A stretch of DNA of 64,000 bases from Moheibacter lacus (GCF_014042165.1 NZ_JACDZE010000001.1:186001-250000), one strand, 5' to 3'. Positions 35,224 through 46,519 are shown, counted from the first letter of the stretch. Notes: generated by a model not told the origin, from the sequence alone. Numbers and translations are program-made.

Positions 35224-36912
35224 ATGCAATTATCCGAACAAGAAATCATCCGACGAGAAAAATTAGCAGAACTCCAGAAAATGGGAATTGAGCCCTATCC
35301 TGCTGCCGAATTTGAAATCAATTCATCTGCCCAAGACATAAAACAGAATTATGAAGAAGGCAAACAGGTGAAGCTCGCCGGACGTTTGATGTCGGTTCGG
35401 GTGATGGGTAAAGCTTCTTTTGCCGAATTACAAGACAGTTCAGGAAGGATTCAACTCTATGTTCAGCGGGACGATATTTCGACAGATGAAGAAGGAACTG
35501 CTTACAACGTTTTGTTTAAAAAACTATTGGATATCGGTGATTTCATCGGGATTGAAGGATATGAATTCAAAACCAAAGTAGGTGAAATTTCCGTTCACGT
35601 CACCAAATTGACTTTGTTGTCCAAAACTTTGCGTCCGCTTCCGATCGTGAAAACTGATGACGAAGGAAATGTACACGATGCGTTTACCGATCCGGAATTG
35701 CGTTACAGAATGCGTTATGTAGATTTGGTGGTAAATCCGCACATCAAAGAAATCTTTGTAAAAAGAACAAAATTGTTCAATGCGATGCGTGATTTCTTTA
35801 ATGAAAAAGGCTATTTCGAAGTAGAAACGCCGATTTTACAAGCGATTCCAGGTGGTGCTGCGGCTCGTCCGTTTATGACGCATCATAACGCTTTGGACAT
35901 TCCGTTATACATGAGAATTGCCAACGAATTGTATTTAAAACGGTTGATTGTCGGTGGGTTTGACGGTGTGTATGAATTCTCTAAAAACTTCCGAAACGAA
36001 GGAATGGACCGAACACATAATCCGGAATTTACGGCAATGGAAATTTATGTTGCGTACAAGGATTACAACTGGATGATGGATTTCACCGAAAAGTTGTTGG
36101 AGCACTGTGCCGTTCAAGTTAATGGAACGACGAAATCGACTTTTGGCGAACATGAAATCGACTGGAAAGCGCCTTATCCGAGAGTTTCGATGCGGGACGC
36201 GATTTTGAAATTCACCGATTTCGACATCAAAGGAAAATCGGAAGAAGATATCAGACAAGCGGCTGTTTCTATGGGAATTGACGTCAACGATACGATGGGA
36301 AAAGGAAAACTCATCGACGAAATATTTGGGGAGAAATGCGAAGGAAATTTCATCCAACCGACATTCATCACAGATTATCCGGTGGAAATGTCGCCACTTA
36401 CCAAAAAACACAGAAGCGAAGAAGGTTTGACGGAACGTTTTGAATTGATGGTTTGTGGAAAAGAAATTGCCAATGCTTATTCGGAGTTGAATGACCCAAT
36501 CGACCAACGTGAACGTTTTGAAGACCAATTGAAATTGTCCGAAAAGGGTGATGACGAAGCGATGTTCATCGACCAGGATTTCTTGCGTGCGCTGGAATAC
36601 GGAATGCCACCGACTTCAGGACTGGGAATTGGGATGGACAGATTGATCATGTTTTTGACCAATAACCCTTCGATACAGGAAGTGTTATTTTTCCCTCAAA
36701 TGAAACCGGAAAAAAAACAAGTTCAGGTAAGTGAAGAAGCGAAATCGGTTTTAGAATTGTTGAATAAAATTGGCAAAACAGATTTAAACGAATTGAAAAA
36801 CCAATCCGGACTTTCGGGAAAAAAATGGGACAAAGCCATCAAAGAACTGACTGCCAATAAATTGGCGAAAGTTGAAAAAACAGATGATGGGCTTTTTGTG
36901 GAAGTCGTTTAA
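35224..36912 (+). CDS. lysS: Lysyl-tRNA synthetase (class II)
   Basis: A 562-residue class II LysRS. The N-terminal OB-fold anticodon domain includes VKLAGRLMSVRVMGKASFAELQD; motif 2 is FRNEGMDRTHNPEFTAMEIY (about 261-280) and motif 3 GLGIGMDRLIMFL (about 468-480). After the catalytic core there is an extra domain of about 60 residues (EEAKSVLELLNKIGKTDLNELKNQSGLSGKKWDKAIKEL) that looks like a winged-helix or helix-turn-helix, a known extension in Bacteroidota LysS. ATG 35224 gives MQLSEQEIIRREK; the TTG 24 bp earlier lies in the promoter box. Confidence 0.96.
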   Translation: MQLSEQEIIRREKLAELQKMGIEPYPAAEFEINSSAQDIKQNYEEGKQVKLAGRLMSVRVMGKASFAELQDSSGRIQLYVQRDDISTDEEGTAYNVLFKKLLDIGDFIGIEGYEFKTKVGEISVHVTKLTLLSKTLRPLPIVKTDDEGNVHDAFTDPELRYRMRYVDLVVNPHIKEIFVKRTKLFNAMRDFFNEKGYFEVETPILQAIPGGAAARPFMTHHNALDIPLYMRIANELYLKRLIVGGFDGVYEFSKNFRNEGMDRTHNPEFTAMEIYVAYKDYNWMMDFTEKLLEHCAVQVNGTTKSTFGEHEIDWKAPYPRVSMRDAILKFTDFDIKGKSEEDIRQAAVSMGIDVNDTMGKGKLIDEIFGEKCEGNFIQPTFITDYPVEMSPLTKKHRSEEGLTERFELMVCGKEIANAYSELNDPIDQRERFEDQLKLSEKGDDEAMFIDQDFLRALEYGMPPTSGLGIGMDRLIMFLTNNPSIQEVLFFPQMKPEKKQVQVSEEAKSVLELLNKIGKTDLNELKNQSGLSGKKWDKAIKELTANKLAKVEKTDDGLFVEVV

Positions 36913-36914
36913 AA

Positions 36915-37004
36915 GACTTGTGTTCTTTGTGAATCCCGAACTATAGGGACTTTGCGGTTAATTTCATTACCACTAAGTTCACAAAGAAGACACAAAGTTC
37001 ACTA
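36915..37004. repeat. Palindromic intergenic repeat, copy C
   Basis: Third copy of the CTTTGTG/CACAAAG palindrome family, between the convergent genes lysS and the EamA transporter. Right arm ends CACAAAGTTCACTA. A separate terminator follows. Confidence 0.65.
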
Positions 37005-37014
37005 TAGAAGATAG

Positions 37015-37047
37015 AAAAAAGAACTGCCGGATGGTAGTTCTTTTTTT
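37015..37047. terminator. Bidirectional terminator between lysS and the EamA gene
   Basis: AAAAAAGAACT(A)CC-type stem: AAAAAAGAACTGCC pairs with GGTAGTTCTTTTTTT around a short GGAT loop, with A and T runs on either side. Confidence 0.85.
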
Positions 37048-37050
37048 GAA

Positions 37051-38013
37051 TTAAATTTTCCGTTTCTTCCCTAAATTCATCAAAATAATCGCAAAAAGGA
37101 TGATCGCGATTCCCAACCATTGAATCCCCAAAACCGGTTCATTTAATAAAACAAATGCCATGGTTACCGAAACCGGAAGTTCTATGGAGGAAATGATACT
37201 TCCCAGTCCCAGTCCCGTTCTAGGAAAACCCAAATTGAATAAAATCGGCGGTAAAATCGTTCCGAAAATGGCTAAAAACAAACCATATTTCCAAAAGATA
37301 GAAAAATCAAATGACCGCGTTTGGTAAAAGGTAAAGCCGATTTGGTGGTAAAAGTTAACCAATCCTTCTGATAAAGAAGGTACAAACTGAGTGAAAGTAG
37401 CAAAGGTCAAAATAACTATGGTTCCACCGCTCAACATCAAAAAACTCTTTCTGAAAACGGGAAGATAATTCCCTAATTTATTGGAAGTAAACATAGTAGT
37501 CGAGAAAGAGCAAGCAGCCAGCATCCCAAACAAAATCCCGCGCCAGTCCAATTCGATTTTAGAATGAACCAAATTGGTAGCCAAAACAGTTCCTAATAAA
37601 ATAATAATCGTAGCAATGATTTTCCGAATTGTTGGCAGTTGTCTATGTAAAATACTCTCTACAACTACGCTAATCCAAACAGATTGCATCAGTAAAACGA
37701 TGGCGATGGAAACATTGATAAATTGAACCGATAAATAGTAGAATAAGCTCGTGAAACCTAGTGAAGTCCCGGCCAGCATTAATTTGATAACATCTGATCG
37801 AGAAGGTTGAGGCAATGCTTTTTCTGAACGTTGAGTTTGAATGATATTTAACAATAATAAACCGATGAACCCAAGTGTAAATTGGGAAGTTGTGACCTCT
37901 GCCGTTGTAAATCCTTCTTGATAAGCGATTTTTACAATCGTAGCCAGCATTCCATAAATACTCGCCCCAAAACCCACCAATAAAACCCCCTTTAAAACCT
38001 CTCTGCTTGACAT
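37051..38013 (-). CDS. EamA/DMT-family transporter
   Basis: A 320-residue integral membrane protein with ten predicted transmembrane helices arranged as two EamA repeats (first about residues 5-145, second about 155-315). Typical lines are VSIAIVLLMQSVWISVVVESIL and IISSIELPVSVTMAFVLLNEPVLGIQWLGIAIIL. DMT transporters of this type usually export amino acids or other metabolites; the substrate cannot be told from sequence. A bidirectional terminator is just beyond its 3' end. No operon partner. Confidence 0.9.
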   Translation of the reverse strand: MSSREVLKGVLLVGFGASIYGMLATIVKIAYQEGFTTAEVTTSQFTLGFIGLLLLNIIQTQRSEKALPQPSRSDVIKLMLAGTSLGFTSLFYYLSVQFINVSIAIVLLMQSVWISVVVESILHRQLPTIRKIIATIIILLGTVLATNLVHSKIELDWRGILFGMLAACSFSTTMFTSNKLGNYLPVFRKSFLMLSGGTIVILTFATFTQFVPSLSEGLVNFYHQIGFTFYQTRSFDFSIFWKYGLFLAIFGTILPPILFNLGFPRTGLGLGSIISSIELPVSVTMAFVLLNEPVLGIQWLGIAIILFAIILMNLGKKRKI

Positions 38014-38071
38014 AATTCAAAAATGACCTGCAAAATTCCAATTATTTTATGCATTGAACAAATCATTTGCA

Positions 38072-38413
38072 TTAATTTAAACCAAAATTCCACCAACAAT
38101 CAATCTGATCGGTCATCATGTGCATCAAAAGTCCGATGGCCATGATTCTGGTTTTGGGAAAAAAAAGCATCAAAAAGTATATCCCAATTGCCCAATAGGT
38201 ATGAAGTGGATGAAAATTGATGCTGCAACGATTGGGATCAAAAATGGGCGAAGCCAATAAATGATCCAAGTCTACCAACATGGTCAACAATAAAATGACG
38301 TAGACTTTTTTCCAATCCTTTCTAAAAAAAGAAAAAGCAACAATCAATGGAAATCCTAAATGCAAAAAATAATGTACAAAATCTTTCATTTTTTTAAAAA
38401 AGTTCAACGTCAT
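38072..38413 (-). CDS. DUF6122 family membrane protein
   Basis: A 113-residue membrane protein (105 if it starts at the internal ATG 38389, MKDFVHYFLHLGFP, where the conserved family sequence begins). It carries the signature MLVDLDHLLASPIFDPNRCSINFHPLH and MHMMTDQIDCWW, with conserved Asp/His that resemble the membrane-bound metal-dependent hydrolase (YdjM-like) family. Three or four membrane segments. Function unknown. A TAGTTTAG box upstream of ATG 38413 slightly favours the longer form. Confidence 0.8.
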   Translation of the reverse strand: MTLNFFKKMKDFVHYFLHLGFPLIVAFSFFRKDWKKVYVILLLTMLVDLDHLLASPIFDPNRCSINFHPLHTYWAIGIYFLMLFFPKTRIMAIGLLMHMMTDQIDCWWNFGLN

Positions 38414-38461
38414 ATTTGGCGCTAAACTAGGAATTTCTACAATTGGTTATAAACGCAGAAT

Positions 38462-38493
38462 AAAAAAACGCAAACCCCAAAAGATTTGCGTTC
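38462..38493 (-). terminator. Terminator of the HugZ-like gene
   Basis: AACGCAAA pairs with TTTGCGTT; on the minus strand the stem is followed by seven Ts. Confidence 0.8.
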
Positions 38494-38515
38494 CTTATAA
38501 ATAATAAAAACAAAA

Positions 38516-39052
38516 TTATTTGCTTTCTTCCACATTATGCTGACCATGAGCTCCTTTTACATGCTCATTTACAGTCAAATCTGGATTTACCGAATAAGCA
38601 CTTCCAAATCCATTTACATAAGAACCGGATTTTGGTCTCAAATCAAACAATACAAAATCATTTAATTCAGCTAGCATTTTTACGATGTTTCCATGTCTTG
38701 CTTCCAAAGCTTTAACGGATTCATTAAAAAATTCGCTTTCGTTATCCACCAAAACCGCTTCACAATCAAGTGTCAAACGATTTCTGGCATAAATTTGTTT
38801 GTGTGCGGTTTCGTCTTCGATCAACATCACCGAAACCTTTTTTTGGTCGCGTAAGTTTTTGGTGTGTTTGGCCATAAAGGAAACCAAAACCTGAAAGCTC
38901 CCATTTAAATTGGCAAACGGTGCATAACTGGAATTGGGATTTCCCTCTGCATCAATTGTTCCTAAAATAACCGATTTAGTATTTTCAATTAATTCACCAA
39001 TTTTTGGTGCTTTTGGCTTTACTTTCTTTTGATCTTCTATTATATTACTCAT
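38516..39052 (-). CDS. HugZ-like pyridoxamine 5'-phosphate oxidase-fold protein
   Basis: A 178-residue split-barrel protein of the HugZ/HutZ group. The barrel has SVILGTIDAEGNPNSSYAPFANLNGSFQVLVS (27-58) and the family's FDLRPKSGSYVNGFGSAYSV (about 136-155). The C-terminus is His-containing (EHVKGAHGQHNVEESK), a region that binds heme in HugZ proteins. Family members degrade or handle heme to release iron. No heme-uptake genes are adjacent, so the heme role rests on the family only. A TAATTTTG box is present 25 bp upstream. Confidence 0.85.
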   Translation of the reverse strand: MSNIIEDQKKVKPKAPKIGELIENTKSVILGTIDAEGNPNSSYAPFANLNGSFQVLVSFMAKHTKNLRDQKKVSVMLIEDETAHKQIYARNRLTLDCEAVLVDNESEFFNESVKALEARHGNIVKMLAELNDFVLFDLRPKSGSYVNGFGSAYSVNPDLTVNEHVKGAHGQHNVEESK

Positions 39053-39077
39053 GTCGAACGTTTTGAATTTATAGCTT

Positions 39078-39085
39078 CAAAATTA
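39078..39085 (-). promoter_or_regulatory. Possible -7 box of the HugZ-like gene
   Basis: TAATTTTG on the minus strand, matching TAnnTTTG, 25 bp ahead of the ATG at 39052. Confidence 0.4.
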
Positions 39086-39143
39086 ATCAATCCAATTGAG
39101 TTGAAATATGATATAAAATAGTTGGAGCAATTTTGTCTAATTA

Positions 39144-39245
39144 TTCAAATTGGAAAATTATTCGGTTACATAACTCTCCACACTCGGAGAAGTACAAATC
39201 AGGTTTCGGTCTCTCGTCCATTCTATCAGTCAAACTGCTTTTTAT
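39144..39245 (-). pseudogene. Detached, decayed gcvP 3' end
   Basis: On the minus strand this segment encodes LIEWTRDRNLICTSPSVESYVTE and a stop, matching the end of intact GcvP (LEWVRDR...DRNLICTCPSVESYVTE) with about 54 bp deleted between two DR codon pairs. An in-frame stop lies just before it. It is 102 bp long including a few downstream bases that also match. It is more degraded than the tex copies, which suggests an older event. Confidence 0.8.
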
Positions 39246-39254
39246 GGAGAATTT

Positions 39255-39545
39255 CTAAAAAAATTTCTGAATATCTCTACTTCCATGTAATACGCGAACT
39301 ATCCTGATGTGATTTTGTAAAATTCTATAAAAAATCACATGAGAAACAAATGGAAAACTAAATAGTCCTTGCTTAATTTCATTTCGATTTTTACCCATTT
39401 CAGGGTTTTCTGAGAGATTTTCAAAACAATTTTTTAATTCAATTAAATATTGAATGGCAACATCTTTTCCAAATCTAAAATTCCCATATTCGTAAATTGA
39501 TTCGATATCTTCTTGGGATTTTTTAGATAAAATGTATTTATCCAT
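39255..39545 (-). CDS. parE: RelE/ParE family toxin
   Basis: A 96-residue toxin of the ParE/RelE superfamily: YILSKKSQEDIESIYEYGNFRFGKDVAIQYLIELKNCFENL at the start, then PEMGKNRNEIKQGLFSFPFVSHVIFYRIL and IRIVRVLHGSRD, the usual family order. ParE toxins inhibit gyrase, RelE toxins cut mRNA; the ParD-type partner favours ParE. Its start overlaps the antitoxin stop by 8 bp. The 3' end lies 10 bp from the detached gcvP end. Confidence 0.92.
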   Translation of the reverse strand: MDKYILSKKSQEDIESIYEYGNFRFGKDVAIQYLIELKNCFENLSENPEMGKNRNEIKQGLFSFPFVSHVIFYRILQNHIRIVRVLHGSRDIQKFF

Positions 39546-39762
39546 TTCTTTTTGATGCTATGATTTGATCCATGGTCACGGAAGCATTTTCCCCTTCCCA
39601 ACCCAATTCAATTTCTTTTCTCAAATCCTGAATTACCTTTTCTCTGTAGATTTTATGAAGTCGCAAAGCATCTCTAACCAATTCGCTGTTGTTTTGATAT
39701 TCGCCAGAAGCAACTTGTTCAGAAATATATTCTTCTTGTTTTTTGGTCAAACTGACATTCAT
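39538..39762 (-). CDS. parD: ParD-like antitoxin
   Basis: A 74-residue antitoxin with a ribbon-helix-helix N-terminus (MNVSLTKKQEEYISEQVASGEYQNNSELVRDALRLHK) and a flexible acidic C-terminus that would wrap the toxin. It comes first in the operon and overlaps the toxin by 8 bp, as is usual for parDE. RHH antitoxins repress their own promoter; the -7 box at 39789 is a plausible target region. The pair lies between the detached and the intact gcvP 3' ends. Confidence 0.93.
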   Translation of the reverse strand: MNVSLTKKQEEYISEQVASGEYQNNSELVRDALRLHKIYREKVIQDLRKEIELGWEGENASVTMDQIIASKRNG

Positions 39763-39788
39763 AAGAAATTAATTTTATCTAAATATAG

Positions 39789-39796
39789 CAAATTTA
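39789..39796 (-). promoter_or_regulatory. -7 box of the parDE operon
   Basis: TAAATTTG on the minus strand, 26 bp before the parD ATG at 39762. Confidence 0.5.
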
Positions 39797-39842
39797 GACA
39801 TGAAATAATGTAAAAGTTGGAGAGATTTTGATTTAAAATATC

Positions 39843-39880
39843 AAAAAACCTCACAGGTTTCGGAAACCTGTGAGGTTTAA
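39843..39880 (-). terminator. Terminator of gcvP (perfect palindrome)
   Basis: AAACCTCACAGGTTTC and GAAACCTGTGAGGTTT pair perfectly around CG (39845-39878); six Ts follow on the minus strand. It ends gcvP before the parDE promoter. Confidence 0.88.
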
Positions 39881-39912
39881 TTATCACATTTTCAAATTAT
39901 CAAATTGGAAAA

Positions 39913-42756
<2,844 letters not shown>

Positions 42757-42786
42757 ATTTGTATTGCGGTGATTTTAATTGAAGCC

Positions 42787-42794
42787 CAAATTTA
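42787..42794 (-). promoter_or_regulatory. Possible -7 box of gcvP
   Basis: TAAATTTG on the minus strand, 30 bp ahead of the ATG at 42756. Confidence 0.45.
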
Positions 42795-42848
42795 CGATTA
42801 TAAATCGGATTAAAAACTAATCTTTATCAACCGTTGTTGATATTCATT

Positions 42849-42856
42849 TATCTTTG
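42849..42856 (+). promoter_or_regulatory. -7 box of the UbiA-like gene, abutting the start codon
   Basis: TATCTTTG ends 6 bp before the ATG at 42863, so transcription would begin at the start codon. Confidence 0.5.
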
Positions 42857-42862
42857 TTTGCG

Positions 42863-43660
42863 ATGATTCAATACTTTGAAAAATACCTCATCAGAACCAA
42901 TCTATGGGTCGCCTTTTGTTTTGGTGGATTATTGGCCTTTTTCCAATTAAACCTTTATGAATTAAACCCTTATGTACTCGGAATCGTCTTCTTCGGTACT
43001 TTGGCCATTTATAACTTCACCCGCATCAAACACATCAAAGAATTTCGGATTTCGTTTCAGGAAAATTCTACTCAAATCATACTAACACTCATCGGTCTCA
43101 TCGGCACACTTATTTGTCTTTTGCTGCGCGGATTTGAACTCAAAACATTCTTATACCTCGGAGTTTTGGCGTTTGTCAGTTTTTGCTATTCCCTACCCTT
43201 CTCCAATTTAGGACTTCGGGGCATCCCTTTTTTGAAGCTATTTCTCATCGCATTCGTTTGGGCGGGAAGTTCTATCGGACTTTTACTGGTGGTTCACCAT
43301 TCACTGATTCAATACGTTTCTTTGTTTTTGGCAGTGTTTTTCTTTGTCATCGGCATCACGATTCCCTTCGACATTCGCGACAAAATCACCGACGAATCTG
43401 AACTCAAAACCATTCCCCAAACCATTGGATTGAATTCCTCAAGAATCCTGTCCCTGCTTTGTTTGCTGTTGAGCGGAATTTTATTTTATGAAGAATTCGG
43501 ACACATGAATGATTCGATTCTCGCTTGGTGGTTTACGCTTATCATTTCCGCAATATTGGTTATGAATTCAAATGAGAAACGAAGTGATTTTTACTTCTCC
43601 TTTTGGGTAGAAAGCTGTTCGGTTTTACCATTGTTGATTTACCTTTTGCTTCAATTTTGA
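42863..43660 (+). CDS. UbiA-like membrane protein
   Basis: A 265-residue protein with eight or nine transmembrane segments that resembles UbiA-type prenyltransferases of flavobacteria. The second Asp-rich loop is recognisable as FDIRDKITDESELKTIPQTIG (about residues 168-188). The first Asp-rich motif, normally NxxxDxxxD after the second helix, reads YNFTRIKHIKEF here and has no Asp, so prenyltransfer activity is doubtful. I start at ATG 42863; a TTG 9 bp earlier is inside the promoter box. The DoxX-like gene converges on it, with overlapping 3' ends (43651-43660). Confidence 0.7.
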   Translation: MIQYFEKYLIRTNLWVAFCFGGLLAFFQLNLYELNPYVLGIVFFGTLAIYNFTRIKHIKEFRISFQENSTQIILTLIGLIGTLICLLLRGFELKTFLYLGVLAFVSFCYSLPFSNLGLRGIPFLKLFLIAFVWAGSSIGLLLVVHHSLIQYVSLFLAVFFFVIGITIPFDIRDKITDESELKTIPQTIGLNSSRILSLLCLLLSGILFYEEFGHMNDSILAWWFTLIISAILVMNSNEKRSDFYFSFWVESCSVLPLLIYLLLQF

Positions 43661-44049
43661 CGCTTCTCGAATACGCCGCAAGCATACAATGCCCAAAGCA
43701 TCAAAACAGGTTGAAAGAACAAACGAATCAGCCTTTTTGTATCCGTATCCAGTCCAAATGCATCAATCCCATTGACGTATTGCGAAATATTTCCCGGAAA
43801 AACAGCCAGAAAAAATAAAGCAACGACCCATCCCACCCATTTTTTGCTTCTACCTAAAATGAGAATTCCTAAGCCTAAAATAATCTCAACCACGCCCGAG
43901 GCAAGTACCACAAAGTCCTTGCTAAACGGTGTCCAGTCCGGCACCTGTGCCTGAAATTCAGTTCTTGCAAAAGTCATGTGTCCGATTCCCGCCATCAAAA
44001 GACTGAACCCCAAAACCCATCTCGCTATATTTCTTAAATCAAATTTCAT
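43651..44049 (-). CDS. DoxX-like membrane protein
   Basis: A 132-residue protein with four transmembrane segments and the DoxX family pattern: IARWVLGFSLLMAGIGHMTFARTEFQAQVPDW, then VVLASGVVEIILGLGILIL and KWVGWVVALFFLAVFPGNISQY. DoxX-type proteins are small membrane subunits linked to quinone or thiosulfate chemistry in some organisms, but most are uncharacterised. Its 3' end overlaps that of the UbiA-like gene by 10 bp on the opposite strand. Confidence 0.85.
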   Translation of the reverse strand: MKFDLRNIARWVLGFSLLMAGIGHMTFARTEFQAQVPDWTPFSKDFVVLASGVVEIILGLGILILGRSKKWVGWVVALFFLAVFPGNISQYVNGIDAFGLDTDTKRLIRLFFQPVLMLWALYACGVFEKRQN

Positions 44050-44148
44050 AACTCATAATTGAATCTTAAAGTTAAATGATTTGATTCAAATCTAAATCAA
44101 TCGCATCTATATTTTATTTAACTTTCCCTTACCAAATAATAATTCGCA

Positions 44149-45132
44149 ATGTACATCCGCAAAAAGCACGGCAAAGGTTTCCGTTATTCAGACCGAAACG
44201 GCAAAACCGTTTCTGACAAAGAACTGAAAGATTACTTCAAATCACTGGTCATCCCCCCTGCTTGGAGCGATGTGGAAATCAATGAAAAGAAGAACGCCAA
44301 GATACTGGTTACAGGTCGCGACGACAAAGGCCGCAAACAATACATCTACAACCCTAAATTCCGAACCAAACAAGACCAGAAAAAGTTTGACCGAATCATT
44401 GCTTTTGCAGAGCAACTCGAACATATGCGCCGCGTGACCGGACAACATCTGCGCAAGAAAAAACTGACTCGAGATAAAGTTCTGGCGTCTATGGTTAGGC
44501 TTTTGGAAACCGCATTTTTCCGCCCCGGAAGCGACAACTACGCTAAAGAAAACGAAAGTTACGGCATCACCACGATGCGCAGCAAACACCTCAGCATAGA
44601 AGGAAACGAACTCATCTTTTCCTATACTGGCAAATCGGGAATCGAACAGGAAAAGCATATTCTCGATGCTAAACTCGCCAAAATCGTCAAAGAAATCGAC
44701 GAACTTCCCGGCTACGAAATCTTTAAATACTACGACGAAGACAACCAAATCCGCGATGTAAAGAGCGATGACCTCAACGCCTACATCCGCGACGTGATGG
44801 GAGAAGAATATTCCGCCAAGGATTTCCGCACCTGGTCAGGAACGATGATTGCCGCAATTGCGCTCGACGAATTAGGAACTGTGGAGCCTAAAGACCAAAA
44901 ACAACTGGACAAGAACATCCGTCAGGCCGTCATTGCCGTAAGCGAAAAACTGGGAAATACGCCCGCAGTAGCGAGAAGTTCCTATATTGATCCAAGGGTT
45001 ATTGACGAATATTTAGACGGAAAAACCTTGAATTATTTCAACAAAGAAGTCGACCGTTTGCTCAAAAAACAACAAAACCTTTCCCGTGCTGAAGTCGGCG
45101 TACTCTGCTTACTCAAAGACCGCTTAAAATAA
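44149..45132 (+). CDS. DNA topoisomerase IB
   Basis: A 327-residue type IB topoisomerase of the bacterial/poxviral kind. The N-terminal domain has FRYSDRNGKTVSDKELKDYFKSLVIPPAWSDVEI; the catalytic domain contains ENESYGITTMRSKH, FSYTGKSGIEQE, the KDFRTWSGT segment with a catalytic Arg, and the active-site Tyr in ARSSYIDPRVIDEYL (about residue 284). It relaxes supercoils through a 3'-phosphotyrosyl link. The DNA is noticeably richer in G+C than most of the window, as is the neighbouring stress set, so the region may have been acquired. A 297-bp gap without a clear signal follows. Confidence 0.95.
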   Translation: MYIRKKHGKGFRYSDRNGKTVSDKELKDYFKSLVIPPAWSDVEINEKKNAKILVTGRDDKGRKQYIYNPKFRTKQDQKKFDRIIAFAEQLEHMRRVTGQHLRKKKLTRDKVLASMVRLLETAFFRPGSDNYAKENESYGITTMRSKHLSIEGNELIFSYTGKSGIEQEKHILDAKLAKIVKEIDELPGYEIFKYYDEDNQIRDVKSDDLNAYIRDVMGEEYSAKDFRTWSGTMIAAIALDELGTVEPKDQKQLDKNIRQAVIAVSEKLGNTPAVARSSYIDPRVIDEYLDGKTLNYFNKEVDRLLKKQQNLSRAEVGVLCLLKDRLK

Positions 45133-45429
45133 AAAACCGAACTTCTCTCAATTTCGGAAGAATTTTCTTGGGGTTTTCTTCGCTTTTTTTTCGGGTCATG
45201 TTAGGGGTAAGTCCATAATAAGTCCATAGTTTATATAGAGATACTATAGTTTAATTATGGGTTAAAATTTGAGATTTTTACTACATAATTCGAAGCAATT
45301 TCGAATAAAATCCCTAATAACCTTCAGATTAAATTATGGTATCAAGTTTGTAATAATTAGGGAGAATAAATTGAAAATTAAAGCTTTCAAAAATTCGGCA
45401 TCAATTTTTTAACTCAAAAACAAATCAAA

Positions 45430-45936
45430 ATGAGCAAAGAAAATTTATACAATCAGGATGCAATCAAAAAGTTGCAGGATATGGTCAACAAGATTGACAT
45501 CGGCATGCTTTGTACGCATACCGACGATTCCAAACACGTTCATGCAGTTCCGATGAGCCGGCAGGAAGTAGACGATCATGGGAATATATGGTTCATCTAT
45601 TCGGCATTGAGCGAAAGTTTCAAACACCTGCAAAAGGACAGCTCGGTTTGTTTGCTTTACTCCGACCCGGGAAGCTATAATTTCCTGAGTATTCACGCGG
45701 AAACTGAGACAACTCAGGACAAAGCACGCATCGACAAGTATTGGAATAAAATGATGGACGGTTGGTTTGAGCAAGGTAAGGATGACGTAAATATCAGAAT
45801 CCTGAAAGTAATGCCGCAGGAAGCTCATTACTGGGACACCAAGTCCAATAAGCTGGTGACCTTTTTCAAAGCTGCAGTCAGTGGTATTTCAGGTGAGGAT
45901 TTGGATGTAGGTCGTGAGGGAGATTTGAATATTTAA
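45430..45936 (+). CDS. Pyridoxamine 5'-phosphate oxidase-fold general stress protein
   Basis: A 168-residue split-barrel flavin-binding protein similar to general stress protein 26. Core lines are MVNKIDIGMLCTHTDDSKHVHAVPMSRQEVDDHGNIWFIYSALSESFKHLQKDSSVCLLYSD and the C-terminal WDTKSNKLVTFFKAAVSGISGED. Members bind FMN/FAD and are induced by stress. It lies 33 bp before the PfpI-like pseudogene, probably in the same unit. Confidence 0.9.
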   Translation: MSKENLYNQDAIKKLQDMVNKIDIGMLCTHTDDSKHVHAVPMSRQEVDDHGNIWFIYSALSESFKHLQKDSSVCLLYSDPGSYNFLSIHAETETTQDKARIDKYWNKMMDGWFEQGKDDVNIRILKVMPQEAHYWDTKSNKLVTFFKAAVSGISGEDLDVGREGDLNI

Positions 45937-45969
45937 AATTAAATGTTTAACTATATAAAATAAATAATT

Positions 45970-46519
45970 ATGTCTAAAAGAATTGCAATATTAGCCACAC
46001 ATGGATTTGAAGAAAGCGAATTAAAATCGCCAAAAGAACACATCGAACAACAAGGATGGACGGCCGAAATCGTAAGCCCCGAGTCAGGAAGCATCAAGGC
46101 CTGGGCTGAGAAAGATTGGGGTCAGGAATATAAAGTGGACAAGGATTTGAGCGCTGCTTCAGCTTCAGATTATGACGCATTGGTTCTACCGGGCGGTGTA
46201 ATCAATCCCGATCAATTAAGAACAAATGACAAAGCTTTGAGTTTCATCAAAGATTTCTTCCAACAAAAGAAACCCGTTGCTGCGATTTGCCACGGGACCG
46301 CAGCTTTTGATTGAAGCAGAAGTAGTGAACGGACGCAAACTGACTTCGGTTAAAAACATCAGCAAAGACCTCAAAAACGCAGGTGCAAACTGGCAGGACG
46401 AAGAAGTAATTGTGGACGAAGGTTTAGTGACAAGTCGTACACCTAAAGACCTTCCCGCCTTCAACGCTAAATTGGTTGAGGAAGTTCGAGAAGGAAAACA
46501 TTCCGGTCAACACGCTTAA
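45970..46519 (+). pseudogene. DJ-1/PfpI family protein, frameshifted
   Basis: A type 1 glutamine amidotransferase-like protein (PfpI/YhbO group) interrupted by one extra base. Frame 1 runs MSKRIAILATHGFEESEL ... VLPGGVINPDQLR ... VAAICHG and then leaves the family at 46294-46296, where GGG appears in place of the expected GG; the rest (PQLLIEAEVVNGRKLTSVKNISKDLKNAG ... SRTPKDLPAFNAKLVEEV) continues in another frame to 46519. The break is right after the nucleophile Cys of AICHG. Without it the protein would be about 182 residues and complete. A sequencing error in a G run is as likely as a real mutation. Confidence 0.85.

Noticed and set aside
39122-39307. Open frame of 61 codons on the plus strand
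   Set aside because: It overlaps the detached gcvP end and the toxin gene in antisense and has no family resemblance.
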